64,000 bases of DNA from Bradysia coprophila (taxonomy: Eukaryota; Arthropoda; Insecta; Diptera; Sciaridae), in NCBI RefSeq assembly GCF_014529535.1, contig NW_023503555.1:5642001-5706000 (forward strand), read 5' to 3'. Shown here piece by piece: positions 10,931-20,517 of the stretch. The translations under genes and the position numbers were made by a program. The notes beneath the pieces were generated by a model. The model had not been told where the DNA came from. It ran no database searches and saw nothing but the letters and a program-made list of their open reading frames with translations. Every line of letters starts with the position of its first letter. Position 1 is the first letter of the stretch.

Positions 10931-12044
10931 AACACTGAATGGCACAATTCACACCAAATTACTTTTAAAAATGAGATTTTCACAACACCCACAATGTTTG
11001 ACCAAATTAATTTGTCTTTAAAATTATTTCGGAGAATTTGTCCTAAATTCTTTTTAAGACACTAGCATGAGCACACTCGGAACTATTTTCTGTGCGAAAT
11101 TTAAACTGAATCACTTTGTTTTACGCGAAATACTACAAATTTTCGACACAAACTTGTTTGAGATTTAAAATTTACTGTTCCGATTTGACATTTCATCAAA
11201 ACAAAATTCAGTGAATCAGTCAAAACTGGATGAACTGAGTGAACAATACTACTCATACTACTGTAATTGCAAAGTGGCAAACTTAAGACCTTATGTGGGT
11301 GGAAAATGGCGCAAATCACATATTTCAGGAATTTATAAAGTGAAAAATCTTTCCGGTTTCAAGTTTTTTCGTGAAAAGACGAGACACGGGTATCTTTATT
11401 TTCAATTTTTAGCTGCTTTATGTAAAAAAATTGAGAAAAAAAATCATTTTGGCGTAGTCTATTGGTATGTATGGTTGGTAGTACGTCTCGTAAAGTTTCG
11501 CTGATAGTGTGTTTTTAAAGGGAAGGAGATCAAGAGGGATTTTTCGAGTAGAGAATGTTTCTACCGTTTTTGTATATATAAAAGTCTAACTTTCGTATCT
11601 AAGCATTTGCATTTGAGAAATAATAAAAACGAAGGGGAAAGGTAGTAACTAGTAACAGTAGTTTATGAGTTGTGGCCCACTGCCTGTGGGTCTCTAAAAT
11701 TATGGTAAAATTCGATAATTATTCGAAAACTGCCGTAACTTAGTGAAAAATTTAATCAGAAGAATTCTTTTGAATTCTTTCAAATTACGGCAGGAAAGCA
11801 CAATTGATCATAAATCAACGTTTGAACGGTTCAATTGATATCTGCAGGTAAAATATTTTGATACTAAAAATACAACATAAAAAATATTGACTGAGTTGAT
11901 GTGGATAGTAATATTCAAGTGTTATTAGTTTTTGGTTGAGCTTTAATAGTACATTACTTAATGGGGCAAATGATGGAAATGGTACTTCTTGTGTGTTTAC
12001 CGAATTCATTTACATCATTTTCCCCATTGCCGAGAAGGTGTTAA
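10931..12044. other. Intergenic DNA without recognised gene
   Basis: AT-rich, with short open frames only (for example 11211-11504), none with recognisable motifs. Nothing supportable beyond decayed repeat sequence. Confidence 0.4.
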
Positions 12045-12148
12045 GGAATCTCGCGCCGCGTCATTCACAATAATTCACAAAGTGACATCTTCCTTATACA
12101 AAATGTGTCAAAAAGTGAATTATTGTGAATAACGCGGCGCGAGATTCC
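12045..12148. mobile_element. Short palindromic MITE (GGAATCTCGC ends)
   Basis: GGAATCTCGCGCCGCGTCAT and the adjacent TTCACAATAATTCAC are inverted at the right end as GTGAATTATTGTGAATAACG followed by CGGCGCGAGATTCC. The element is about 104 bp and nearly all stem. Its ends resemble the AATCTCGCAC palindromes nested at 1975-2126. Confidence 0.7.
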
Positions 12149-12172
12149 TAGCAACCGCCGAGAAAGGTATTA

Positions 12173-12283
12173 TATTCAAAAACTTGAGGTAAAGTTTTGG
12201 CTCCATATAGTAAAGTCAACTTTACCTCAAGTAAGTAGAGGTAGGTAGTCTACCTCTATGCTTTACCTCACGTTTTTGAATAA
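12173..12283. mobile_element. Short palindromic MITE (TATTCAAAAACTTGAGGTAAAG)
   Basis: TATTCAAAAACTTGAGGTAA at the left pairs with TTTACCTCACGTTTTTGAATA at the right. Inside, TTGAGGTAAAG is repeated in both orientations (ACTTTACCTCAAG) and TAGAGGTAGG..CCTACCTCTA forms a second dyad, so several hairpins nest within 111 bp. Confidence 0.65.
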
Positions 12284-12349
12284 GAAAAATAAAGAACGAG
12301 ATTAGAAATCAAACGATTAAAAATACGTTGATCGATGAAAGTAACAGAC

Positions 12350-12400
12350 CTGATAAAAATGCTGGTCATATGCTTGCCGTCTGTAATAGGTTAAATTAAT
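12350..12400. repeat. Terminal fragment of the GAAGTAA MITE family
   Basis: TGGTCATATGCTTGCCGTCTGTAATAGGTTAA (about 12363-12394) matches the inverted complement of the family start TTAACCTGTTACAGACGGC. Only this end is present. Confidence 0.5.
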
Positions 12401-12817
12401 TTTAGGCTAGTTTCTCGGAATTAATCAAAAGATTCGATTGATTGTTCTCCGGCATATATTTCGTCTCCATTTGGCAGACTTTTTTATTGCCACTTAATCA
12501 CAATCCTTAAACTAGACAATATACCGGTTCTGTTACAACGTCCGTTTTGTTTGTTTGTTATGATCATGAAAAATGTCTGAAAAATCGACACTGCACAATG
12601 ATTGAAAGAATGCGCCGCTAAGTTTTAAATTTTGACACTGGGATTCCTCTTTTCGTGCAAATCGTGCATTTGCTCAACTTTACGTCTGAGCCGTCTGAGC
12701 TGTCAATGCTGTCAACGCTGTCAACCATCACTTCACTTTGTATTTTGTTGTGTGTTGTGTTTAGAGTTGTCGAATCGGGGAAATAATTTTAACAAAACGA
12801 TCAATCTTTTTACCAAA

Positions 12818-15800
12818 ATGACCACTGGTAATATCACGTCGGTAAGTTCATAGAAATCGGATAAATTACCAGATACCATTTTGCCGTATTCTAATTCCAT
12901 TTTGGCGTATATACAGGCAAAACATTCAAACCGATTTTTTCACCTTAATGTTTTGCACCATTGTCTTCGTGCAAAACATTAAAAAAAAATTACGGTAAAC
13001 ATCTTGGTTTTTTTTCGGTCAGCAAAATTGAATTTTTTGGATCGCACTAAATCCTCCATTACCGAAAGGTGACAGGATTCAATTTTGTATTATGTATAAC
13101 AATTTCTTTTGTCTAGAATCCGCTTCATTGAACAGAGCAAAAAAAATAATTTAGCGCCGATAACAAAGTAAATATATTTCATAAAATTCGGTCGACTTAT
13201 CCAATAACAATAATAATAACAAGTTATATATACATATTGCTCCGTTTCACGTTTACTGGCACACCTACATTATTGATTGCAGGTCTGATAGCTCATTTGC
13301 ACTACCGAAATTGAATGTGAAGCGCGGTTTTCGATTTATTGTTCCACTTGTCAATAGCTTGTCTAAAGCTAATTGATTATGTTTCGCCAACTTGGGGGCT
13401 AAATTATGTAGAGCAGTCTTAATGAAACATAGACATGGAGCGAGTATTGTATCGAAATCGGATGGGCTTGAAAATCGCACACTGTCAGCCCCTTAGCTTT
13501 CTCCGCTATAACTTTCCGTGAGCATAAATGCCACTTCCAAATGACATGTCGCATTCCATTCGCCAGGATAAATATAAATCGGCAGCAATGGCACTACTAC
13601 ATGCTTCAACGTATACAGATTTTGTTTCGATAGATCGCTGAACTTTGCTCCAAATTTTACGGGCATAAGTCCTGATGTCCATCTGACTGCTAATCCCAAC
13701 CGACACATTTACAAAAACACCGTTTGTATCGTACCAAGGAATGAACACGACTTGGAAAATGTCTTTGGCTTCAACGTCAACGGATTCATCGCAGATGGTA
13801 ACGACATTGCACAGCCTGTCTCTTGAATTGTATTGGATGCACCGAAACGATCCCACTGGCATAATGTAGTGAGCAATTGGTCGATACAGAATTGGACAAT
13901 TGTTGCTTTTTGGCTCGTTGTGTGTTTGCAGTCTAATGCCCGGATCGTTGACCGACTGTTCTTCGGTGTCCATATCTTTGCGCATTTTGTACCGTATAGG
14001 TACACCAGCTCTAATTTGTGATTCATAGATTCTTTTCAAATAGGAACTACTTGTGTTGAAAATTTGACGTTTTTTTGTTCCTTTTTGGATCGTTGCACGC
14101 ATCCAGTCCGATTTCCGGATTGATGGTCGTTTGTAGTCGAATGCCCTGATCGTTGGCTAATTGCTGTTCAAGTTCCATATCGTTGCACGCATCCAGTCTG
14201 ATTTCCGGATTGATGGTCGTTTGTAGTCGAATGCCCTGATCGTTGGCTAATTGCTGTTCAAGTTCCATACCGTTGCACGCATCCAGTCTGATTTCCGGAT
14301 TGATGGTCGTTTGTAGTCGAATGCCCTGATCGTTGGCTAATTGCTATTCAAGTTCCATATCGTCGCACGATTGCAATCCTATAGGCACACCAGCTGATGC
14401 TTTGCTGGGACCTTCGGCATAACTGCTCAAATATTCAAAGAAGAGAATAAATTTGTGCACACTTTATCGTAGCATCATTACCTTCTGACAATTCTGAGCA
14501 TATCTTCTTTCGTAGCGGCCCGTTCCAAATCGTGTTCAATAATTATACTCCGCATCTCCCGGAACGTTGGCGGCTTCTTTGGTGGAGCGATTTTATGGAG
14601 CAGTCTCCGTATTTGCGTTTGCACGAAAAAAACACATTGCTCTTTGTTGAGATAATTTTGTAAGTTTTTCTTTCTTTCTCGAAGAAAGAACAACAACATT
14701 CACGTTTTCATACGAAAAGTTGAGGAGTTAATACCAGGAAAAATATGGAACGTTCTTTCCGTAAACAGTTCGATCAATTTCGATTCATTTGTCCTCGCCG
14801 GTGAAAATAAACACAATAAAGTCCCAAATATTAAAATACAAATACAATGAATGATAGAAATAGAAACAGATTTTTATTGAAAATTTCCAAAAATTATGAT
14901 GCGAACAATGATACTAATTTCACTAAAAATAATTAATTTTTCGACACAATTTAATCTAAATACAATCTCATTTTGCTATCGATCAGGCTATCGATGCTCT
15001 CTCACAGGCCATACACTGTAATATTATACCGCAACATGAATACCTTCTCCAGGGATCTATTTTAGATTCGCAAGTGGAGCATCTGTTACACCGGTGAGTT
15101 TAAAATTGTCTCGGATGTGGCCGTAATTTTATTGCACATTTGGTAAATCCATTTCCATCACCTACAGATTGAAGGGTCTCTGCGACAATGTCGATACTGG
15201 ACCGGAATCATTTCACGATCATGAAGTCTGTTTCAGCCTTCGAGCACCGAATCAAGCGGTATGTGTGTTTCGATGAATACCTTTGACACAAAAAAAAATA
15301 ATTAAATAATTTTGTCCAATCCTTTAGACTCCTACCCTGCTTCTACGAGTGCGTAAGGCCAATGATGTGGATGCACCGTATCAACTTCGATACATTGGCC
15401 AGCAAGAAGTGGGCGATCGAACTCGACCGACGCTGGTGCGAAATAGTTTGGACATTGCGTGCACTTCAACAGTAAAACCACTTTATTCTCAAATGTTGCG
15501 TCTGGTAAAACCATTTTTGTTGTAGGTGGTTGAGTATTTGCAAGAGCTGGGCTGTCGCATCGACTTCGAATACACGAACCGTGGCTATATGTTCCGGAAG
15601 GGTCGCATGAAAATCACCGTATCGAAAATATTCAAAATGGGTGGAATACCCACGAAGCCCGGGGAAAGTTACACGGAACCGATTTCGCAAAGCTATCTGG
15701 TCGAATTGTCGGTGCTGGCACCGGGCACGGGGCAGGATGGCATTGGTAAAGATATGATGCAATTTGCCGAACAGCTGAAGCCGTTAGTGCAACTGGAGAA

Positions 15801-15834
15801 AATTGACTACAAAAGACTGGGAAACATACCGTAG
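12818..15834 (+). CDS. MED18: Mediator complex subunit 18
   Basis: Subunit of the Mediator head module, acting in the nucleus at RNA polymerase II promoters. Five exons splice in frame: 12818-12841, 14987-15093, 15168-15258, 15328-15471, 15526-15834, giving 224 aa (Drosophila MED18 is about 217). The first exon encodes only MTTGNITS before GTAAGT. The second starts AIDALSQAIHCNIIPQHEYL, then LQGSILDSQVEHLLHR. The last contains YMFRKGRMKITVSK, EPISQSYLVELSVLAP and EQLKPLVQLEKIDYKRLG, the conserved MED18 C-terminal half. The 2145-bp first intron holds an antisense gene candidate. AATAAA follows at about 15861. Sequence identity is recalled from the family; exon phases all agree. Confidence 0.94.
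13265..14699 (-). pseudogene. Antisense gene nested in MED18 intron 1, with 90-bp coding repeats, apparently broken
   Basis: Not a recognised family. Exon 1 is 14699-14482 (ATG, lysine/arginine-rich, ending EDMLRIVRR before AG|GTAATG). Splicing to 14422 (GAGCAG|TTATGCC) lands exactly in the frame of three tandem 90-bp units (14103-14372). Each unit encodes 30 aa built on MELEQQLANDQGIRLQTTIN. In the first unit CAG is TAG (14346-14344), a premature stop. After the repeats a one-base shift in an A-rich run (about 14060-14095) is needed to enter a 198-codon frame (14102-13506). That frame carries a diverged repeat (AGVPIRYKMRKDMDTEEQ.. NDPGIRLQT) and a longer unique region. A further open frame at 13480-13265 may be the C-terminus, but I found no good intron joining it. 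No signal peptide or membrane segment is evident. Confidence 0.5.
14103..14372 (-). repeat. Three tandem 90-bp repeats
   Basis: TCCAGTCYGATTTCCGGATT starts units at 14103, 14193 and 14283. Units differ at only a few positions, including T or C at 14109 and the base that makes TAG in the unit nearest 14346. Length divisible by three keeps the coding frame. Confidence 0.9.
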
Positions 15835-15899
15835 ATTCTTATGTTTGTTGAGTAATGTTTTGAATAAACCTGAGTACACAACACTAACACATTTTCCAT

Positions 15900-16190
15900 C
15901 TGAAAAACCTAGGGCCCTCTGACTTTTTCACTAAGCATAAGCGATAGTGAGTTACATTTTCTGATATTTACTCACTTTCTTTTTCTCACTGTTTCTAATC
16001 ATTTCCACTTATTTCAGTCGAAAATGAAAAAAAAAAGAAAATTTCATTATTGTCACAGCCTTGCTCCTAGCATGAACATGAAAATATTCGGGGCTTATGC
16101 AAGCATTTCTTTCGTAAAGACGGGAGTCATCATTTCTTGGTGTGAATAAAAACACACAGACATCTGCGATCGATAATTTGGAGGTTTTTT
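15900..16190. other. Intergenic DNA after MED18
   Basis: No gene visible. Contains low-complexity segments (TTTCTTTTTCTCACTG, AAAAAAAAAGAAAATTTC). Confidence 0.4.
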
Positions 16191-16483
16191 GACGTTAACC
16201 CGAGGGGTAATCACTGATTTACTAGCTCAGTAAATCACGGTAAATCACAGTAAATCACAGTAAATCAAGTAAATCAAAAATGAAGTTTCTACTAAATTTG
16301 AATCTATTTACTTCAATTTGTATTAGTTCATGAAATTTATCCTATATGTTTACGGCCACGATACTTCGAAATGTAATCCAGTGACAATTAAAAATTTTTC
16401 AAAAATTTTTCAAAATTTTTTGTGATTTACCGTGATTTACTTGATTTACTGATTTACTAGTGATTACCCCCTTGCGTTAACCA
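16191..16483. mobile_element. MITE with internal AGTAAATCAC repeats
   Basis: Left end GACGTTAACCCGAGGGGTAA, TCACTGATTTACTAG is inverted at the right as CTAGTGATTACCCCCTTGCG TTAACC. Next to the left terminus the 10-mer AGTAAATCAC is tandemly repeated about four times, and its complement GTGATTTACT recurs beside the right terminus. The subterminal arrays could be transposase binding sites, as in other MITEs (inference). Confidence 0.7.
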
Positions 16484-16562
16484 GCATTCGTGCTAGGAGC
16501 AGTGCTGTGTTACTGCCAAAGATAAAGTTCCAAATTAAGTAACTAACTTGAGAATTAAAAAA

Positions 16563-16933
16563 TGTCGCCTGCGGCGCACCAGCGATTCTTTTTCAAAAAC
16601 GCGTTTCTAAAATTTCTGAAAGTTTCTAAAAAATTTCTAAAATTTCTCAAAGTTTCTTAACCTGTTACGGCTGTCATCTTTTATCGACAACGAAAGCAAT
16701 AATAAACGACAAACTCTACCTAATGAGGTCTTATATAGCAAAAAGAATGTTCAAAACAAATGAAGTAAAAGATTTCTGAAATCAATCCCTGAAAATCTTC
16801 GATCAAATGAAGTAATGGATCAGATAGTAAAACTGTTAATATGCTTGCGATGTATGTGAGGTTTTTAGAAACTTTCAGAAATTTTAGAAATGCGTTTTTG
16901 AAAAATAGGCCCTGCGGCGCACAGCATCATATA
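16563..16933. mobile_element. Inverted-repeat element split by a GAAGTAA MITE
   Basis: TCGCCTGCGGCGCACCAGCG and TTTTCAAAAACGCGTTTCTA (left) are matched by GAAATGCGTTTTTGAAAAAT and CCCTGCGGCGCACAGC (right). Runs of AAATTTCTGAAAGTTTC fill both inner arms. The centre is occupied by the MITE at 16656-16863. Confidence 0.6.
16656..16863 (+). mobile_element. GAAGTAA-motif MITE, copy 2 (best-defined ends)
   Basis: Starts TTAACCTGTTACGGCTGTCATC, then TTATCGACAACG, TCTTATATAGCAAAAAG, AAATGAAGTAAAAGATTTC, GATCAAATGAAGTAATGGAT, and ends ATATGCTTGCGATGTATGTGAGG, a degenerate inverted copy of the start. It is nested in the element at 16563-16933. Confidence 0.7.
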
Positions 16934-17656
16934 TTTTAGATAGATTCGCTATATATTTACATGAGCTCAGTCGGTCGGTTTTTTTGTAATAACTTTTCTT
17001 TTGTATTGTAGATTGTAGTAATGCTCGAACAGGGCCGTAGCCAGACCTCCAAATGGGAGGGGGCGCGAGCCCCAAACATATGGTCTGCGAAAAAATCGTT
17101 TAGTTTTTTATTTTACAATGAGCAGTACATCCACGTCTACTACGAGTTCTAGTTTCGCTGATAGGTACACTCTACCTACAGACTTTTTTGTGAATCTTTG
17201 TAAATGTTACAAAATACGCGAGCGCAGCGAGCAAATTTTTTGTTATAATCTGTTGTTCGACTGATTAAATTGGTTATTAGAGAAAATCTGATGGCTGCTC
17301 TGCGCCGCTTTTAAGTAAAACAGTACCAATCAGGTCAGCGTAGCACTTCGCTTAGGATTTTCAGTTTCACTGAATACCTTGACTGAAAAACAGGGTTCTT
17401 CAGCAAAAAATAGTGAAAAATGTGTGTCCACCGCTCCCCCAGTAGAGTATCAAAAATCAAAATCAAATTAAAGTTTTAATTCAAGTTTCCGAACATGATC
17501 TTCAAATCAAATGTTATAATCAATTTTGGTACATGATGCTCAAATTACAAATTGAAGATCAAATTTTGATACCAGAAGATTTGAAGTTCACAATTTTACT
17601 ACTTGATGATCAAACCCGGAAGTTTAAAATTTTCGGATCAAACCAAAAACGTGGAC
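16934..17656. other. Intergenic DNA upstream of the retrotransposon 3' end
   Basis: No gene. CAGGGCCGTAGCCAG at 17033 resembles a hAT-type transposon terminus, but no partner end is seen. 17440-17640 is rich in diverged TCAAATTAAAG / GATCAAATTTTGAT words, perhaps an old microsatellite. Confidence 0.35.
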
Positions 17657-17668
17657 ATCAATAATGTA
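17657..17668. repeat. Target-site duplication of the Jockey-like element, 3' side
   Basis: ATCAATAATGTA directly abuts the T-tract (the poly(A) tail on the minus strand) and is repeated exactly at 22324-22335 beyond the element's 5' end. Confidence 0.88.
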
Positions 17669-17859
17669 TTTTTTTTTTTTTTTTTTTTTCAAAAACACCT
17701 TTATTGGTATGAATAGTACAATCTTAACTATTTGTTAATTTATTACTAGGGTTGAGTTGTACTATCTTCCTTTTACTTGCGTAATTAGAAGAAAGTAAGA
17801 CTTGTGTGGGTTTTACGACCCAATGGTCGAGTCCCTATGCGGTGTGCTGTTTTCATCCT

Positions 17860-20517
17860 TCATGTCAGTTCGTGGGGTTTAACACGTTTCAGCCTCCTTA
17901 TTTCATTTGTTGTATCTAGTAATAAGATGGCTTCTACGTTGGTGTGGTGAAGCAGTCTTTTTTCGTGTTTGATGGCGTTTTCCCGAATTACATCGGCAAC
18001 CCATTGTATTTTTAAATCTTTGTGAATTTCTTTGTTTGTCACGTAACGATATGCGTTGGTGATCATGCGAAGAAAGTTGTTTTGACTTGTTTGGATGATA
18101 TCTGTGTTTGATTTTTTAGCACAGCCCCAAAGAGTAGAGCCGTACATCCAGATAGGTGCGAAAATTGATTTGTAAATCAATCTTTTACAATACAGGTTAA
18201 GTTTAGAGTTGTATCCGACTAACCAGTACATTTGTCTCGTTTTGTGTTTGATTTGCTCAGCTTTTTGCTTCACATGATGTTTCCAGTTTAGTTTGCTGTC
18301 CAGGTTTAATCCTAGATATTTAGCTGACTCTGCCTGCGGAATGGGAATCCCATTGAGGTAAATGCGGAGATTGCTGTTTATGTGACGCAATGCGAAAGTG
18401 ACGTGATTAGATTTTGACTCATTGAGTTTTATTTTCCAATCGATGGTCCACTGATTTATTTTATCCAAAGCATTTTGTAAATGTTTAACTGCCTCCGACT
18501 GCGATGTATCTGTTGCCATGATCGCTGTGTCGTCTGCGAAGGTTCCAATGAAAGAGTTTGTGGTTACAGGTATGTCAGCAGTATATATAGTGTATAAGAA
18601 AGGTGCCAATACACTTCCTTGTGGTACTCCTGCTAGTATTGGATAGAAGTTTGAATAGGTTTCTTCGTCTTTTACTCTGAACGTTCTCTCCGATAGGTAT
18701 GATTCAAGCAGTTGACAGTAGTTGCCTGGAAAGAGTGTACTCATTTTATATGTGAGTCCTTCGTGCCACACTTTATCAAATGCCTGTGATACATCCAGGA
18801 ATGCTGCCGGGCAGTACTCCTTTTTTTCGAATGCACTCTCAATTTTAGTAGTGAGTCTATGAATTTGTTCAATTGTTGAATGGTTGTTTCTAAAACCGAA
18901 TTGAAAATCGGGGATTTTCACCAAAGGTTTTAGTCGTTTTATCAGCAACTTCTCGAATATTTTTGAGATTGTGGGTAGCAGTGAGATCGGCCTGTACGAG
19001 GTTACTTTTTCTGGCGGTTTATCTGGTTTTCTTAGCATAATTACTTGCGCAATTTTGAAGCTTTTTGGTACATATTTGAATTTAAGGCATGCATTGAACA
19101 GATATGTAATCATGTACACCGCATGTGCTGGCAGTTCTTTCAATACTCCTGGTGCTAATTCATCTATACCTGGAGCCTTTTTCTTGTTTAGTTTATCTAT
19201 TTCTGTTGCAATTTCATATGGAGTGAATTTTTTGAACTTTTTGTCAGGTCGGTAGGTTGGTGTTGTGTCTACATTTGATTGTATGTCATTGTGAGGTTGA
19301 AAGACTTCTGCAAGATGTTTTGCAAAGAATTCCGTTTTTTCAGTATCCTTTCGTAACCAAATACCTCTGGAGTCTTTTATGGGAGGGATTTGGACGCATG
19401 GGCGTTTGAATCGTCTCGTCGCTTTCCATAGAGAGTAGTCTCTATCTTTACTCGAACTTAAATTGCTTAGGTAGTTTTCAAAACTTTCTTGTCTATACTG
19501 CTTTGTAACTTTATTAACTCTGTTACTAATATTGTTGAAGATTCTTTTGTCACTTTGGTTTCTGCTCCTATGCCAAAGTCTTCTCGCTTTTCTCCTTTCC
19601 TTGATAAGCTCTCTTATTTCGGCTGGATAATTGATTTCGTGAATAAGTTTTTCTTTTGGTTCCGGAGTTGCTGTTCTTGCCGCAATTTGCAGAAGATTGA
19701 TAAAATTTTCCGTTTGTAGATCAAGCTCCTGTTTTGATTTCAGGCTAGCGTTGAGGTTGATTGACTCTTCAACTAAATTTCTGAAGAGTTCCCAGTCGGT
19801 GCATTTGTTAGTTAGATTTTCTTTTTTCTTTTTTAGTATGACTGTAGCATTGAGATTAAGAATCACTGGTGTATGATCTGATGTCAGGTCCACCATGTTT
19901 ACTACTTCCATGTTGTTGTGTGATATTCCTCTTGAAATGAAGAAATCCAATAGATCTGGTACCTTTTTCTGGTCTGTAGGCCAGTACGTTGGCTTACGGC
20001 CGGAGTGGTAACTACAGTTTTCTTTTTTGATTGCGTTTAGAAGACCGTTGCCTTTAACCGGAGTTATCAGCCTCGCTCCCCATGCTGTGTGTTTCGTGTT
20101 GAAGTCACCTCCAATGATGAACCTTTGGCCCAATATTCCGAAGATTTCCATCCATTCTGAATATATTGGAGTAGATTTTGGTGGGCAATATGCGGCAGCT
20201 ATATTTACATCTTGATTGTTGAACTGAATTGTAATTACAGTCGCTTGTATAAACTCTTTCTGTATGCTGTTTTGTGTATGATATTTTATATTTTTTTTAA
20301 TGATTATCGCTGAGCCTCCCCTGGCTCTTTCGTTCGGATGATTTGTCCAGTGGACTTCAAAACCTTTAATTGTTATGTGACTTTTTTCGGTGAAATGTGT
20401 TTCAGATATAAAAGCAATATCTATGTTGTTTATTCGTAGGAAAATTTCCAACTCTTGAGCCCTAGCGTTGAGCCCATTTGCGTTCCAGTTCATGATGCGC
20501 AGGAACTTGCTTATCAT
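17860..20517 (-). CDS. Retrotransposon ORF2: AP-endonuclease and reverse transcriptase
   Basis: 885 aa protein that nicks target DNA and copies the element RNA by target-primed reverse transcription. The N-terminal apurinic-type endonuclease (about residues 1-225) shows MNWNANGLNARAQEL, FISETHF, IIGGDFNTKHTAWGAR and LTSDHTPV. The reverse transcriptase (about 430-700) shows KKAPGIDELAPGVLKELP, YRPISLLPTISKIFEKLL, AAFLDVSQAFDKVWHEGL, GVPQGSVLAPFLYTIY and the catalytic FADDTAIMATD. A C-terminal region follows without an RNase H domain. The start ATG overlaps the ORF1 stop by four bases. Length and motif order are those of Jockey-clade elements, with all catalytic residues present. Confidence 0.95.
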   Translation of the reverse strand: MISKFLRIMNWNANGLNARAQELEIFLRINNIDIAFISETHFTEKSHITIKGFEVHWTNHPNERARGGSAIIIKKNIKYHTQNSIQKEFIQATVITIQFNNQDVNIAAAYCPPKSTPIYSEWMEIFGILGQRFIIGGDFNTKHTAWGARLITPVKGNGLLNAIKKENCSYHSGRKPTYWPTDQKKVPDLLDFFISRGISHNNMEVVNMVDLTSDHTPVILNLNATVILKKKKENLTNKCTDWELFRNLVEESINLNASLKSKQELDLQTENFINLLQIAARTATPEPKEKLIHEINYPAEIRELIKERRKARRLWHRSRNQSDKRIFNNISNRVNKVTKQYRQESFENYLSNLSSSKDRDYSLWKATRRFKRPCVQIPPIKDSRGIWLRKDTEKTEFFAKHLAEVFQPHNDIQSNVDTTPTYRPDKKFKKFTPYEIATEIDKLNKKKAPGIDELAPGVLKELPAHAVYMITYLFNACLKFKYVPKSFKIAQVIMLRKPDKPPEKVTSYRPISLLPTISKIFEKLLIKRLKPLVKIPDFQFGFRNNHSTIEQIHRLTTKIESAFEKKEYCPAAFLDVSQAFDKVWHEGLTYKMSTLFPGNYCQLLESYLSERTFRVKDEETYSNFYPILAGVPQGSVLAPFLYTIYTADIPVTTNSFIGTFADDTAIMATDTSQSEAVKHLQNALDKINQWTIDWKIKLNESKSNHVTFALRHINSNLRIYLNGIPIPQAESAKYLGLNLDSKLNWKHHVKQKAEQIKHKTRQMYWLVGYNSKLNLYCKRLIYKSIFAPIWMYGSTLWGCAKKSNTDIIQTSQNNFLRMITNAYRYVTNKEIHKDLKIQWVADVIRENAIKHEKRLLHHTNVEAILLLDTTNEIRRLKRVKPHELT

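Noticed and set aside
10503..10931. 142-codon open frame on the plus strand
   Set aside because: It overlaps a dispersed repeat shared with 33836-34050, has no recognised domain and no splice or promoter context.
13265..13480. Joining the 13480-13265 frame to the antisense gene by an intron
   Set aside because: The only phase-compatible GT..AG pair gives an intron of about 31 nt, too short to be credible.
17033..17070. hAT transposon terminus (CAGGGCCGTAGCCAG)
   Set aside because: No matching inverted end or 8-bp duplication could be found, so only a possible remnant.
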